Assembly (NCBI GenBank): GCA_023454395.1 | Contig: JAEYFY010000435.1 | Span: 1-37,668 of the forward strand | Reading direction: 5' to 3' | Length of the DNA: 37,668 nt | Source: Pseudomonadota bacterium | GTDB lineage: Bacteria > Pseudomonadota > Gammaproteobacteria > Enterobacterales > Enterobacteriaceae | In this document: positions 1 through 9,441 of the stretch, one piece after another | Layout: every line of letters begins with the position of its first letter | How positions within the stretch are numbered: the stretch's first letter is position 1 | Made by a program: the position numbers and the translations under genes | The notes under the pieces: model-generated | Database searches by the model: none | What the model saw: the letters and a program-made list of their open reading frames with translations, nothing else | Told to the model about the DNA's origin: nothing

Positions 1-2
1 TT

Positions 3-128
3 GGTACTGCGGTTATTCTTACTATCCTTGCCGTTGAATGGTTGGATAGTCGTTTACTATGGGATACTTATGCAACAAGAAGAAAACGACGTTCAGGACA
101 CACAAGCCCAAATACGCCGCAAGCGTAG
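3..128 (+). CDS. letA: LetA (YebS) C-terminus, partial
   Basis: Frame 3 is open from the left edge to a TAG at 126-128 and encodes about 41 residues. It contains a hydrophobic stretch ([19 protein letters not shown]) followed by a basic hydrophilic tail ([11 protein letters not shown]), as at the end of LetA/YebS, the PqiA-like inner-membrane partner of LetB. It overlaps the start of letB by 59 bases, so the two are probably translationally coupled. The 5' part lies outside the window. The identification rests mainly on position before letB and the short membrane tail. Confidence 0.75.
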   Translation, partial: GTAVILTILAVEWLDSRLLWDTYATRRKRRSGHTSPNTPQA

Positions 129-2388
129 AATTTCGACATTTTGGCTACTGCCTGTCATCGCCATTTTTATTGCTAGTTGGTTGCTTTTCCAACATTGGCA
201 AGATAAAGGCGTACAAATCACGATTGATTTTCAATCCGCATCAGGAATTGTCTCTGGCAGAACACCTATTCGCTATCAAGGCGTTGATGTGGGTCTTGTT
301 AAAGATGTCACGTTAAGCGACGACTTACGTCGAGTTATTGTTACAGCCGATATCCGCAAAGATCTCGCCACAACACTACGCCAAAACACACAGTTTTGGT
401 TAGTTACACCTAAGGCCAGCCTTTCTGGTGTATCTGGGCTAGATGCTTTAGTTGGTGGTAACTATATCAGCATGTTACCGGGTGACGGTGAAAAGCAGTT
501 TAAATTTATTGCTCAGGAAGTTCGTCCTCAAGCTAATATTGATAAAAATCAGCAATTAATAACCTTAACGACAGAAAAACTAGGCTCACTCAATGTTGAC
601 TCTCAAGTTTATTATCGCCAAGTTCCTGTTGGTAAGGTGTATAGCTATGCGATTCGCCCTGATAATCAAGGTATTTTTATTGAACTAAGCATTGATAAAC
701 AGTATGCCCACTTAATTCGTCAAGATAGCCATTTCTGGAACGTCTCTGGCTTTCAAGGTAGCTTTAATTTAAAAAGTGGTGTATCAGTAAAAATGGAAAG
801 CGTTTCTGCTTTAATCAATGGTGCTATTGCTTTTGATTCCCCAGAAAACAGCCCTCCAGCACAAAAAAACCAGCAATTCGTTTTACAATCAGCAACCTCC
901 GTAGATGCAGGTAAAGCAATATATGGCGAAGATGGATTAATTATTTCACTAACTAGTGAAGAAAGTTGGGGTGTTGATGCAGGGCAACCTATTCTCTTTA
1001 GAGGAATTACTGTTGGGCAAATCATTCAGCGTAATATGAGTGATGATGGGGTTATTTTTGATGCAATTATCGCCCCTGAATATAAACATTATATTTATGA
1101 AAATAGTAAATTTGTTGCCAATAGCCGGATTAACGTCAATATGGGTCTAAATGGTATTGAAGTTCAAGGCGCGGCACCTCAAGAATGGCTTGAAGGAGGT
1201 ATTCATCTTATTCAAGGTACTAAAGGAGCACCTAAAGAACAGTATCGCCTTTATCGTAACGACTTTTTTGCCAAAGCCAGTATTAATGGTAATGAATTAC
1301 CAGTGACACTCACTTTAAAAGCATCAAGTCTTCCTGGGATACAAAAAGGTTCAGTGGTTCTTTATCATCAATTCCAAGTCGGTGAAATTACTGATGTTCG
1401 ACCTTTAATGGATGAATTTGATATTGATGTTTATATTTCAAAACAATACCGCCATCTGCTCACAGAAAAGAGTGTATTTTGGACTGAAGGGGCTGCTAAA
1501 GTATCTGTTAATGGCTCAGGATTAACTGTTGAAGCAACACCATTAAATCGTGCATTAAAAGGTGCAATCAGTTTTGATAATTTCGAAAATATCAATAACA
1601 ACGTTTCACGTTACAAACTCTATCCATCAGAAACTAGCGCACGAGCTATCGGCGCTCAAATTACGTTAAAAACCTACGACGCAAGCAAACTTTCTGAAGG
1701 AATGCCTATTCGTTATTTAGGCATTGATATTGGACAAGTCGAATCATTAATCCTTTCACCAGATAGAAAAGCAGTGACTGTATCTGCTGTTCTCTACCCT
1801 GATTATGTCAAAACCTTTGCGAGATCAGGCAGCCGCTTCGCTGTTGTTACTCCCGAATTAACAGCATCAGGATTAGATAACTTAGATTCACTGATACAGC
1901 CTTATATCAAAGCAGAACCTGGCAATGGTGGTGTATATCGTCAATTTGAATTACAAACCTCTAATATTACAGATTCACGTTATCTCGATGGATTAAACCT
2001 TGTGTTAAATGCCACTGAAGCGGGTTCAGTACAAATTGGCACACCTATTTACTACCGTGGTCTTGAAGTTGGCGCTGTAACAGGTCTTGAACTAGGAAAT
2101 ATGTCTGACAGAGTATTAATTCACATCCGTATTAGTAAAAAATATCAATACCTTGTTCGAAATAATACAGAGTTTTGGCTCTCATCTGGATATAACTTCT
2201 CGTTTGGTTTAACTGGTGGCGTTATTCGTAGTGGTACATTCAAACAATTTATACGTGGTGGGATCACTTTCGCAACACCACCTTCCACACCATTACAAGC
2301 GAAAGCAAAACAGGAACAGAATTTCATTTTAAATGATAAAGAACCCAAAGATTGGGATGAATGGGGAACGGCAATCCCTAAACCTTAA
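70..2388 (+). CDS. letB: LetB (YebT), MCE-domain intermembrane lipid transport protein with six MCE repeats
   Basis: 772 aa from ATG 70. The frame is open upstream as well, but the segment before it is the letA overlap, and MQQEEN matches where YebT proteins begin. There is one N-terminal membrane anchor (about residues 22-40), then tandem MCE domains. I count six domain starts, at the segments [60 protein letters not shown] and [12 protein letters not shown], each followed by the (R/H)(Y/F)xGxxVG-type motif. LetB of E. coli has seven stacked rings forming a tunnel between the two membranes, and the third E. coli repeat has no counterpart here. The length, about 105 residues shorter than E. 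coli LetB, agrees with loss of one domain. A terminator follows. Confidence 0.95.
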   Translation: MQQEENDVQDTQAQIRRKRRISTFWLLPVIAIFIASWLLFQHWQDKGVQITIDFQSASGIVSGRTPIRYQGVDVGLVKDVTLSDDLRRVIVTADIRKDLATTLRQNTQFWLVTPKASLSGVSGLDALVGGNYISMLPGDGEKQFKFIAQEVRPQANIDKNQQLITLTTEKLGSLNVDSQVYYRQVPVGKVYSYAIRPDNQGIFIELSIDKQYAHLIRQDSHFWNVSGFQGSFNLKSGVSVKMESVSALINGAIAFDSPENSPPAQKNQQFVLQSATSVDAGKAIYGEDGLIISLTSEESWGVDAGQPILFRGITVGQIIQRNMSDDGVIFDAIIAPEYKHYIYENSKFVANSRINVNMGLNGIEVQGAAPQEWLEGGIHLIQGTKGAPKEQYRLYRNDFFAKASINGNELPVTLTLKASSLPGIQKGSVVLYHQFQVGEITDVRPLMDEFDIDVYISKQYRHLLTEKSVFWTEGAAKVSVNGSGLTVEATPLNRALKGAISFDNFENINNNVSRYKLYPSETSARAIGAQITLKTYDASKLSEGMPIRYLGIDIGQVESLILSPDRKAVTVSAVLYPDYVKTFARSGSRFAVVTPELTASGLDNLDSLIQPYIKAEPGNGGVYRQFELQTSNITDSRYLDGLNLVLNATEAGSVQIGTPIYYRGLEVGAVTGLELGNMSDRVLIHIRISKKYQYLVRNNTEFWLSSGYNFSFGLTGGVIRSGTFKQFIRGGITFATPPSTPLQAKAKQEQNFILNDKEPKDWDEWGTAIPKP

Positions 2389-2427
2389 AGATTAGGCAAT
2401 TCTGCTCTATTTTAGATAATTTATTTA

Positions 2428-2459
2428 AAGCGGATCACAAAAAATGATCCGCTTTTTTT
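2428..2459 (+). terminator. Rho-independent terminator of letAB
   Basis: A perfect 10-bp stem (AAGCGGATCA / TGATCCGCTT, loop about 7 nt) is followed by a run of T, 40 bases after the letB stop. Confidence 0.9.
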
Positions 2460-2595
2460 ATTTCCAAAAAAAATTTTGGAAATAGATTCCATTTATACTA
2501 TGCTTAATTTTGTTCGGTCAAAAAGCATTCTGTAAAATAAATGCCACCAACAGAATACAACAAAATACATCATCGCTTAATCTGGAGCTTTATTT

Positions 2596-2838
2596 ATGAA
2601 AAAGACAACGTTGAAAATTGCTTGCTATGAAATTGAAGATATTACTTTGAAACACTCTTCTGATAACCAATTAACTTATATTCATATTCCATGTGATTAT
2701 GACAAAGAATTTTGCATGCAATTAGATGGATGGGATGAAAACACAAGTATTCCAGCCCAATTGAAAGATAAAAATATTCTGCTCTATCGTCATGCTTATG
2801 ATAAAGATAGCCACCACTGGATTTTAAAAGTGGCATAA
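2596..2838 (+). CDS. yebV: YebV family protein
   Basis: 80 aa. The central block CMQLDGWDENTSIPAQL and the ends (KIACYEIEDITL..., LLYRHAYDKDSHHWILKVA) match E. coli YebV, a small cytoplasmic protein of unknown function. The start is preceded by GGAG. In E. coli yebV lies downstream of yebT/rsmF and before pphA-sdsR-yebY. Here rsmF, yebW and pphA are absent, and yebV sits directly between letB and sdsR, so the region is a shortened version of the enterobacterial order. No signal peptide or membrane segment is visible. Confidence 0.88.
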   Translation: MKKTTLKIACYEIEDITLKHSSDNQLTYIHIPCDYDKEFCMQLDGWDENTSIPAQLKDKNILLYRHAYDKDSHHWILKVA

Positions 2839-2862
2839 CGAGATGCTAAAGCGAAATAACAT

Positions 2863-2960
2863 AAAAAAAGCCAGATAAATCATTTATCTGGCTTAGGGAA
2901 ATGGCTCATTGCGAGCCGTGCGCTAAAAAGTAATTGCTGATTACTGCATAAACAAAGTTC
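2863..2960 (-). ncRNA. sdsR: SdsR (RyeB) small RNA
   Basis: Read on the minus strand, the segment TTTAGCGCACGGCTC (about 2914-2927) and the block GAGCCATTTCCCT (about 2894-2906) reproduce the conserved core of SdsR. They are followed by a 13-bp terminator stem (AAGCCAGATAAAT / ATTTATCTGGCTT) and seven T. SdsR is a sigma-S-dependent, Hfq-binding RNA that represses porin and mutS mRNAs in E. coli and Salmonella, where it lies next to yebY, as here. The 3' end is clear. The 5' end near 2960 is inferred from the length of the E. coli RNA. The antisense RNA SraC/RyeA could be encoded on the plus strand but I cannot show it. Confidence 0.9.
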
Positions 2961-3146
2961 GAGGACTAACTCAAACTTTTCTATCTCACAACCTACTGTT
3001 AAATATTAGCTAACAATATGTAAAGATCCAGTAAACAACCTAATAGCACACCACTTTCTATTTAAAAAATCTTTGTTTTTAATTTTTATTATTTAAATCA
3101 ATATGATAAAAATAAAAAAATCTTAGTTATATTATCAATCACTTGA

Positions 3147-3491
3147 TTAATTACTCTCACAGAGCGACTTAATCGCATTCTGTATCACTTCTACTGATTT
3201 TTTCTTTTCAGGTGCATTAGGATCTGGCAGTAAAATAACATCAATTAGCTGTGCTTTTACTTTTCCACTTTCCATTTGTTTCATTGCAATTTCATTAAGT
3301 GGATACTGCATCAGTGTTGCTGGATTAATCACAAACCAAGCACCATCAGCACGGCAATTGAGCATCACTTCTTCTCGAGTAAATGGCCAATCGTCACCAA
3401 ATTGAAGCTTACTGACCGTTGAAATAGGTGCTGCAGAGAATGCCTGAAAAGAAAAAAGCATTAACATTCCCGCAAATAAAAAACGTTTCAT
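3147..3491 (-). CDS. yebY: YebY, DUF2511 periplasmic protein
   Basis: 114 aa with a clear signal peptide (KRFLFAGMLMLFSFQAFSA, cleavage after residue 20). The core WPFTREEVMLNC...VINPATLMQYPLNEIA matches E. coli YebY. Two cysteines (C46 and C111) could form a disulfide. It is the third gene of the yobA-yebZ-yebY run, 47 bases after yebZ on the same strand, and so probably belongs to that copper-type periplasmic operon. Its own biochemical role is not established. Confidence 0.9.
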   Translation of the reverse strand: MKRFLFAGMLMLFSFQAFSAAPISTVSKLQFGDDWPFTREEVMLNCRADGAWFVINPATLMQYPLNEIAMKQMESGKVKAQLIDVILLPDPNAPEKKKSVEVIQNAIKSLCESN

Positions 3492-3538
3492 GTGGATGTC
3501 TCACTTAAGAAATTAGGTTTTTTCGATTATATAACAAT

Positions 3539-4435
3539 CTATACAGGTGAGTTAATCGCAAAGATAGCTACAGCAAAAATAACCATTGTTCCAAGTAATA
3601 GTTCAAACCAACTATTTACTAGCAGCCATTGAAAGTTATTTTTCTTACGGATATGAGGAACTAAGACATAGCGATTGATTACAGCTAGGACAAGCATTAA
3701 CACCACTAAGCTAATTTTAAGCCATAACATACTTTGATATTCAGATGATAACTGTACTGCTGGCCATCCTGGAATTAACATAACAGCACTGATAATACCG
3801 GTAATAATAACCAATAAAACAGCAATATGACCAAAAAGTGAAAACCGCTTCATTGTACCAATAATAGGTTTGATCATTCCATCCGCAAGCTCGTCTTTAT
3901 TCCGTAAAAATTGCAAACAAGCGACAAATGGCCATAAACCACCAAACCAATAGGCAGCACTAATAAGATGAATGCTTTGATTAACTTTATAAAATATCGC
4001 TTCTGATCCTGTAAACATGGCACCATGACCAATAGATGCATGTAAGATCAACATAATTGAAGCAACAATTAATAAAGAAATATTACGAATATAACGTTGG
4101 TGTATAAATAAAACGGCTAATGCAACCGTTGCTAATGCCAATTGCCATTGCCAAACTTGACCAAACGAAGTCCCTAATACCACTTCCCATATTTCAAATG
4201 ACCAAGCATCTTCCCATCCATCCCCCATAATACCGGATTGCACAATCATCCATAAATAAGTCGTAATAAAGACAGTGACCGTACTAATGGCTAATGCGGG
4301 GCGCAAACGAACTTGGATAAGAGGAATGAACTTATCTTTTGCAAGAATGGCAGCCGAGAAGCTCAGTCCGAACATAAACATGACTGCCACAAAATGGAAA
4401 AAACGGCATAAAATATAAACGTCTTCAGGTGTCAT
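3539..4435 (-). CDS. yebZ: CopD-family inner-membrane copper protein YebZ
   Basis: 298 aa, about eight hydrophobic helices throughout, ending in NSPV. Family features include HFVAVMFMFG near the N-terminus, HASIGHGAM in the middle, and the late segment SMLWLKISLVVLMLVLAVINRY. CopD proteins are inner-membrane partners of the periplasmic copper protein CopC and are thought to help import or handle copper. The start codon overlaps the stop of yobA by one base (position 4435), which indicates translational coupling with the CopC-type gene. Confidence 0.92.
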   Translation of the reverse strand: MTPEDVYILCRFFHFVAVMFMFGLSFSAAILAKDKFIPLIQVRLRPALAISTVTVFITTYLWMIVQSGIMGDGWEDAWSFEIWEVVLGTSFGQVWQWQLALATVALAVLFIHQRYIRNISLLIVASIMLILHASIGHGAMFTGSEAIFYKVNQSIHLISAAYWFGGLWPFVACLQFLRNKDELADGMIKPIIGTMKRFSLFGHIAVLLVIITGIISAVMLIPGWPAVQLSSEYQSMLWLKISLVVLMLVLAVINRYVLVPHIRKKNNFQWLLVNSWFELLLGTMVIFAVAIFAINSPV

Positions 4436-4827
4436 TATTTTACACTAAATTGATAAGAACCTTTTGTCTTGTGCCCATCAACAGAAACAACGCTCCAATT
4501 AACTAAATAATCACCTTCTGCTAAATCACTTTCTAAAGGCAGTAATAATTTAGTGTTATTAACCGGGTCTAAACTTAGTTTTCCTACGGTAATTTCTTTA
4601 CCGTCGCTATTCGTGACCTTGATTTTACTAAAGGCTAATTCAATACCTTCAGAGAAATCTAATGTGATAACTTTAGGCGCTTGCGCTTGTTCAATCGCAG
4701 CACCTTCAGCAGGTAACTGTGATTTTAAGTGTGCATGAGCTAAGGCTTGTTGACATGACATACCAAGGAATAAAACAGCAATAGCCGATAATTTACCCCA
4801 AGATGTTTTAAGTGTATTTAATGACAT
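4435..4827 (-). CDS. yobA: CopC-family periplasmic copper-binding protein YobA
   Basis: 130 aa: signal peptide ending ...CQQALA at residue 30, so the mature protein starts with His31 (HAHLKSQLPAEGA). This is the N-terminal histidine brace typical of CopC. A second ligand-type histidine is in the motif SVDGHKTKG (H119). The fold is a seven-strand beta barrel that binds one copper ion in the periplasm. It is the first gene of yobA-yebZ-yebY. AGAGG lies upstream of the ATG. Confidence 0.93.
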   Translation of the reverse strand: MSLNTLKTSWGKLSAIAVLFLGMSCQQALAHAHLKSQLPAEGAAIEQAQAPKVITLDFSEGIELAFSKIKVTNSDGKEITVGKLSLDPVNNTKLLLPLESDLAEGDYLVNWSVVSVDGHKTKGSYQFSVK

Positions 4828-5196
4828 AATAACCTCTTAAATTACAGGTGATTTTTTATTTATGAAAATATTTTATAGCAAATTTACGTCAAGATCTTCG
4901 CTTCTTGATATTAGAAATAAAAGGTTGTGAACTAGCACTCAAAATATATGTTATTTAGACCAGTTTCTGTTTCAAATATCACCCATTTTTACACTTTGAG
5001 AAAATATAATACCCATATTGACAGTCTAAACAGTTCAATACATAACCAAATACAACTAAAAGTAAAATAATCACTCAGTATAAATAGTATGGGATAGGTC
5101 ATTTTTAGGATAAAAAACAGACAATGCAAATAAGGGAAGAAATAAAAGATAAGAATAGCAACAATAGAAAGGGAGGAAATGGCAATATAGCAGAAT
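4828..5196. other. Intergenic between yobA and the ftnA terminator
   Basis: About 370 bases of AT-rich sequence that must carry the yobA promoter on the minus strand. I see no open frame with a ribosome site, no strong inverted repeat and no RNA I recognise. Confidence 0.5.
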
Positions 5197-5230
5197 AAAA
5201 AACGCCCTGCTATTCATTCACAGCAGAGCG
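5197..5230 (-). terminator. Terminator of ftnA
   Basis: On the minus strand a 9-bp stem (CGCTCTGCT / AGCAGGGCG, one G-U pair) is followed by six T, 47 bases after the ftnA stop. Confidence 0.88.
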
Positions 5231-5276
5231 CAATAATTCATTTATTAACTTAGGCTATCTCAAGCTTTATTAATAA

Positions 5277-5780
5277 TTAGACATGAGCAGACGTTGATAA
5301 TGTGTTCAGATCTTTATCTAACAAGAATAAAGCTTTTCCACTGTCGCCCACCATTGCTAATTTATCAAGGATTGATTTGAATAATTTTTCTTCTTCATGC
5401 TGCTCTGCAACATACCATTGTAAGAAGTTAAATGTTGAATAATCCTGAGTTGTCATTGCAACATGCGCTAATTTATTAATCTCAGATGTAATATGTTTTT
5501 CATGTTCGTAAGTTTTATCGAACAATTCAGATAATGATGAAAACTCAGCAGGTGGCGCTTCAATCGCACCCAATAAAGGCATTGCACCTGTATCACTTAA
5601 GTAATCAAATAAACGGTGCATATGTTCCATTTCTTCACGAGAGTGAGCTTTTAAAAATTTAGCTGCACCATCAAATCCTTTATCGTCGCACCAAGCACTC
5701 ATTTGCAAATACAGATTTGCCGAATAAAACTCTAAGTTTAGCTGTTCATTCAATTTATTGATCATATCTTGATGTAACAT
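5277..5780 (-). CDS. ftnA: Non-heme ferritin FtnA
   Basis: 167 aa, full length. The diiron ferroxidase ligands are at the E. coli positions: E17, E50 and H53 (SREEMEH), with E94 in KTYEHEKH and the downstream [11 protein letters not shown] block carrying Q127 and E130. The protein forms a 24-subunit cytosolic shell that oxidises and stores iron. It is a single-gene unit with its own terminator and a Fur-like site about 180 bases upstream. The start ATG carries the family MLxxxMI opening. Confidence 0.96.
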   Translation of the reverse strand: MLHQDMINKLNEQLNLEFYSANLYLQMSAWCDDKGFDGAAKFLKAHSREEMEHMHRLFDYLSDTGAMPLLGAIEAPPAEFSSLSELFDKTYEHEKHITSEINKLAHVAMTTQDYSTFNFLQWYVAEQHEEEKLFKSILDKLAMVGDSGKALFLLDKDLNTLSTSAHV

Positions 5781-5956
5781 ATTTTACGTTCCTTACGATG
5801 AAAATTAACATTATGGATATTATGCACAGTTAAAAATAAAAATATAGTTATTTAAGTGTGGTTTTATATATTTTCTTCAATTAATTAGCCGTAATAAAAA
5901 TAAAAACCAATCTCATTTGTAATATGCTTTTTATACTATTTAAAAGCGAAATAGCA

Positions 5957-5975
5957 CTTATTATCATTAAGACTA
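5957..5975 (-). promoter_or_regulatory. Possible Fur box upstream of ftnA
   Basis: The minus strand contains AATGATAAT, the centre of the Fur consensus, and I count about 12 of 19 matches over the full box. It lies about 180 bases upstream of the ftnA start. In E. coli Fur with iron activates ftnA from upstream sites. A single match in AT-rich DNA is weak evidence. Confidence 0.35.
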
Positions 5976-6482
5976 AATATGTATTTGATTATTGCAATTG
6001 ATTACCTAACACATTGAAAACCATAGATATAACGTTTAACCACTGGCTTTTTTTCTTTAGTTTTAATATTTATTTATTTCTCTTTATAGTTAAGTTAATT
6101 AAGATTAATTTTAAAGAAAAATAATATTTCACTTATTGGAAAATATTCAAAAACAAGCTTTTTAATATATCAATAAATATATGAGAAGTAATATTTACAA
6201 TAATCGTCATTAGAAAAATGAAATATCTTTCCATTACTTATTATCATTTCTTATTTTTTATGATTTCTATTTGATATTGCTACATATTAGTTTTTTCAGA
6301 CAGCAGCTTTTTTCATTTTTTTTCATATAAAAAAATACATAACTCTCAAAAAATAAAAATAATTTCAATTTTTGTGCAGTTTTTCATTTTGACTGATAAG
6401 ATTAGTAGGTAACTCATATTTGTATGCACAAAAAATTAATATTAAAGCCCTAATCATAATAAAAGGTTAATTAGGAGCCACT
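5976..6482. other. AT-rich intergenic before the usp gene
   Basis: No coding frame or strong hairpin is seen. The run is extremely AT-rich, as expected for H-NS-bound DNA. The only clear signal is the ribosome site TAGGAG just before the stress-protein gene. Confidence 0.4.
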
Positions 6483-6917
6483 ATGACAAAAACAGTGTTA
6501 GTACCCGTTGATTTTACAGAGCTTGGTTTGTTGGACAAGGTTGTGTCTCATCTAAAAGCATTGTCTGTCGCTGACAAATTGAATATTCATTTTTTATCAG
6601 TCATTCCAAGTTATGAGTCTTTTGTTGGATTTGCATTCGCAGGCCAAGATAGACTAGCAAGTGATAAACAACGTATTGAAATTGCATTATCCACACTAAA
6701 AGAAAATTTATCACACATTGATATCCCCAATAGTACAACGCAATTTTACGTGTCTATAGGTAATCCTCGCGATAAAATTTTAGAAACCGCAAAAAAAATC
6801 CAAGCAGAGTTGATTGTCATTGGTTCTCGTAATCCTGGTATGAAAACTTATCTTCTAGGTTCTACCGCATCTTCAGTGGTTAGTTACGCAGAATCATCTG
6901 TATTAGTCGTACGTTAA
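6483..6917 (+). CDS. Universal stress protein, UspF/UspG-like
   Basis: 144 aa, one UspA domain. The N-terminus (KTVLVPVDFTE) forms the first strand and nucleotide-binding Asp. The C-terminal segment GSRNPGMKTYLLGSTASSVVSYAESSVLVVR carries the GxxG-x9-G(S/T) ATP-binding motif. The sequence is closer to UspF/UspG (MKTYLLGSTA) than to UspA. These small cytosolic proteins bind ATP and are induced by growth arrest. It is a single-gene unit with TAGGAGCC upstream and a strong terminator downstream. Confidence 0.92.
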   Translation: MTKTVLVPVDFTELGLLDKVVSHLKALSVADKLNIHFLSVIPSYESFVGFAFAGQDRLASDKQRIEIALSTLKENLSHIDIPNSTTQFYVSIGNPRDKILETAKKIQAELIVIGSRNPGMKTYLLGSTASSVVSYAESSVLVVR

Positions 6918-6938
6918 TTACCCACGCCCTACTTTCAT

Positions 6939-6980
6939 AAGAAATCTGGTATTCACCATAAGCCAGATTTCTTATTCTTT
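6939..6980 (+). terminator. Terminator of the usp gene
   Basis: A perfect 11-bp stem, AAGAAATCTGG / CCAGATTTCTT, with a 13-nt loop and a T-rich tail. Confidence 0.88.
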
Positions 6981-7232
6981 TCACCATAAAATCCATTCAA
7001 AATGATATTTTATTTTATCATGTTTACTTTTAAGAGTGGTCATTAAAAATATATTCTGAAGCAATAAGATAATTATTAAAAAATGACTGGAAACACACTC
7101 ACTTTAATACTTTTTATATAATCACTTACATCGACAATCTCTTAATAAATTTATATTGTTCGTAATGTTAAATTATGTAAAGATACTTTTCTATTAATGC
7201 TAAATTTAATCAACAGAGTAAAAGGAATTAAA

Positions 7233-7613
7233 ATGAATAAAGAACTTTCTGAAAAATGGCAAGAGCGTTTTTCATTTTTTGATAAATATGGTTCACCTAA
7301 AACACCAGAATTTAAAGCTGCTTATAAAGAACTCTCCTTTGGTAAACGTATTCTTATTGGAATGAATATCTGGGCATTTTTCTTTGGCTTTATTTACTTC
7401 CTTATTTTAGGTTTATGGCGCAAAGCATTAACATTATTTGCTATTAATATCGCCATTTTTACTATTATTGGTTTTTTACCTGTAAACAATGGTGTTATCA
7501 ATGCGGTAGGTATCGCAGTTAACATTTTATGGGCTATAACAGCCAACTATGCATACTACTTAAAAGAAACCAAAAATGATCAAAGTTGGAACCCGTTTGA
7601 AGGTGTTCTGTAA
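7233..7613 (+). CDS. DUF2628 membrane protein
   Basis: 126 aa from ATG 7233, chosen because AAAGGA precedes it; an in-frame upstream ATG at 7197 has no ribosome site. The N-terminal block (KWQERFSFFDKYGSPKTPEFKAAYKELSFGKR) is the DUF2628 signature. The hydrophobic core IWAFFFGFIYFLILGLWRKALTLF and two further helices place it in the inner membrane. The role of the family is unknown. It is a single-gene unit with its own terminator. Confidence 0.82.
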   Translation: MNKELSEKWQERFSFFDKYGSPKTPEFKAAYKELSFGKRILIGMNIWAFFFGFIYFLILGLWRKALTLFAINIAIFTIIGFLPVNNGVINAVGIAVNILWAITANYAYYLKETKNDQSWNPFEGVL

Positions 7614-7617
7614 TAAT

Positions 7618-7641
7618 AAAGGGGGCATTGCCCCTTTTATT
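7618..7641 (+). terminator. Terminator of the DUF2628 gene
   Basis: AAAGGGG / CCCCTTTT stem with a short loop and a T-rich tail directly after the stop codon. Confidence 0.85.
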
Positions 7642-7843
7642 TTCCCTTATGTCTTTCTTTTTTAATCACACCATATCTTCTTCTCCTTATTTCATAGTAA
7701 TTATATTCATTACTCTATTTAAATATTCTTATCTAACTTACTAAAATAGAAAATAATGAAATCACACTAAAAATTCGTTTTTATCTCAGAAGAACACCTT
7801 GTTAATGCGCTATAATTCATTAACGCTAAATTGGGGAAAACGT

Positions 7844-8395
7844 ATGTCTGAACACTTTCAAGGTAAATTTGAAGCCGAACTAAAATATCACCTTCAAAAT
7901 CCAAAGAGTTTTATTCATGAATTAACACAATCAGGAGCCACATTATTTACACCTGAGAATAAAGAAACAGATTGGTATCTGGAACATAATAATACTGAGT
8001 TTTCAACTCCAACTATCAGTTTATGTATAAGAAAAATGCTACCCTCAAGAATAAATCTTCTTATCGTTAAAGGTCCTGATTTATCACAATGTGAAGCTGT
8101 TCGCATCGAAGATGCAGAAAAAACAGTCTCTATGTTTACGACACTTGGCTACCATTGCATTCTCACTTATACAAAATCAAGAGAAATCTATTTTCTAGAT
8201 AAGTTTCATATCACAATTGATAAACTAGATAAATTAGGCTCTTTTGCCGAGTTTGCTATTATGACGGACGACCAAAACAAACTCTCACTTTACACTGATC
8301 AATTAAAGCATTTAGCCGCAAGATTTGGGTTTACAGAAAAAGATCTCGAGAAAAATAACTATAAAACACTCATGTTAAACACCCTCAAATCATAA
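7844..8395 (+). CDS. Class IV adenylate cyclase (CyaB-type CYTH protein)
   Basis: 183 aa from ATG 7844 (GGGGAAAA upstream). The N-terminus HFQGKFEAELK fits the HFxxKxExExK signature of the CYTH fold, the triphosphate tunnel. Later family blocks include CIRKMLPSRINLLIVKGP, TLGYHCILTYTKSREIYFLDKFHITIDKL and FAEFAIMTDD. Relatives in Aeromonas and Yersinia make cAMP from ATP, in addition to the class I enzyme CyaA. No regulatory domain is attached. It is a single-gene unit with its own terminator. Confidence 0.9.
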   Translation: MSEHFQGKFEAELKYHLQNPKSFIHELTQSGATLFTPENKETDWYLEHNNTEFSTPTISLCIRKMLPSRINLLIVKGPDLSQCEAVRIEDAEKTVSMFTTLGYHCILTYTKSREIYFLDKFHITIDKLDKLGSFAEFAIMTDDQNKLSLYTDQLKHLAARFGFTEKDLEKNNYKTLMLNTLKS

Positions 8396-8450
8396 ATAAA
8401 TTTATTCAGTCTAAACATCTCTATAAAAATAATTAAAAACATTCTCACCT

Positions 8451-8490
8451 AAGCACCGATATGCTATTAACAGATATTGGTGCTTTGTCG
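8451..8490 (+). terminator. Terminator of the cyaB-type gene
   Basis: A 12-bp stem, AAGCACCGATAT / ATATTGGTGCTT (one G-U pair), loop 11 nt. The T-run after it is interrupted. Confidence 0.75.
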
Positions 8491-8734
8491 TTTCTAACTC
8501 TTTTTTTGCCTTACCGAATAAAAATAAAAAATGAAGCTTTAAATATAAAATATATTTGAATGCCATATTTATTACATTTATCCCAAAATTTTACTTTTCT
8601 TATCTCAAATAAATCTTACTCTTAGTCAAAAAATGTCATTTAGATCTAATTTTAAAGATATTTTTGCGATACCACTTATATTAATGCGCTGTTTTTAATA
8701 GAATTAGTAAAAAAATATATCAATAGGAGGGTTT

Positions 8735-9334
8735 ATGCTTGAAAATTACCTTAATATCTTTATTAAGGCGACTTTTGTTGAGAATATGGCATTAAGTTTC
8801 TTTTTAGGAATGTGTACTTTTCTTGCTGTTTCTAAAGAAGTAAAAACCTCATTAAAACTAGGTCTTACTGTTACTGTTTTACTTATTATTGCCACACCTA
8901 TCAATAACTTAATCTATCATTTTATTCTAAAGAAAGACGCGATAGTTGAAGGTATTGATCTTAGTTTTCTTAGATATATCACTTTTATTGGTGTTTTAGC
9001 GGCACTTGTTCAAATTTTAGAAATGTTTTTAGATAAATTTATCCCTTCACTTTATCACTCATTAGGGATTTTTTTGCCTTTATTGACTATTCATTGCGCT
9101 ATCTTTGGTGCCACCATTTTTATGGTTGAACGCGATTACACCTTTACTGAATCAGTGATATATGGTGCAGGATGTGGCATAGGTTGGTTACTTGCGATTA
9201 TCGCCCTCTCAGGTTTACGTGAAAAAATGAAATATTCAAATATTCCGAAAGGATTGAGAGGATTAGGGATCACATTTATCACAGTAGGATTAATGTCTCT
9301 TGGTTTTATGTCATTCTCTGGTATTTCGCTTTAA
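8735..9334 (+). CDS. Orphan NqrE-like subunit of Na+-translocating NADH:quinone reductase
   Basis: 199 aa, six hydrophobic helices, collinear with NqrE. The block [24 protein letters not shown] is diagnostic against RnfA. Cys27 and Cys121 ([10 protein letters not shown]) match the two NqrE cysteines that help bind the membrane-embedded iron-sulfur centre shared with NqrD. The ending [19 protein letters not shown] is also typical. AGGAGG precedes the start. No nqrA, B, C, D or F gene is adjacent: the neighbours are a cyclase and a chemotaxis receptor, and the gene stands alone with its own terminator. It is either a spare subunit or a paralogue with another partner. Confidence 0.9.
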   Translation: MLENYLNIFIKATFVENMALSFFLGMCTFLAVSKEVKTSLKLGLTVTVLLIIATPINNLIYHFILKKDAIVEGIDLSFLRYITFIGVLAALVQILEMFLDKFIPSLYHSLGIFLPLLTIHCAIFGATIFMVERDYTFTESVIYGAGCGIGWLLAIIALSGLREKMKYSNIPKGLRGLGITFITVGLMSLGFMSFSGISL

Positions 9335-9408
9335 CTGATTGTTTTTATCTTTAATTCTATGTGACATTTTCATGCATTCTTAGGATCATTATCGGTATGA
9401 TCTTTACT

Positions 9409-9441
9409 TATAAGCGGAAGGGTTATAAACCTTCCGTTTAT
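9409..9441 (+). terminator. Hairpin after the nqrE-like gene
   Basis: About 12 bp stem (CGGAAGG / CCTTCCG flanked by A-T and one G-U pair), loop 8 nt. There is no long T-run, so it may be a stabiliser rather than a terminator. Confidence 0.65.

Noticed and set aside
753..1025. Antisense frame inside letB
   Set aside because: No ribosome site, and the composition is that of a shadow frame. letB itself is well supported over the interval.
2460..2482. Second inverted repeat after letB (TTTCCAAAA / TTTTGGAAA)
   Set aside because: A real dyad, but it lies directly after a complete terminator in A/T-rich DNA. No separate role could be argued.
8735..9334. RnfA/RsxA of the electron transport complex
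   Set aside because: The [24 protein letters not shown] block and the C-terminal segment match NqrE, and no rnf genes are adjacent.
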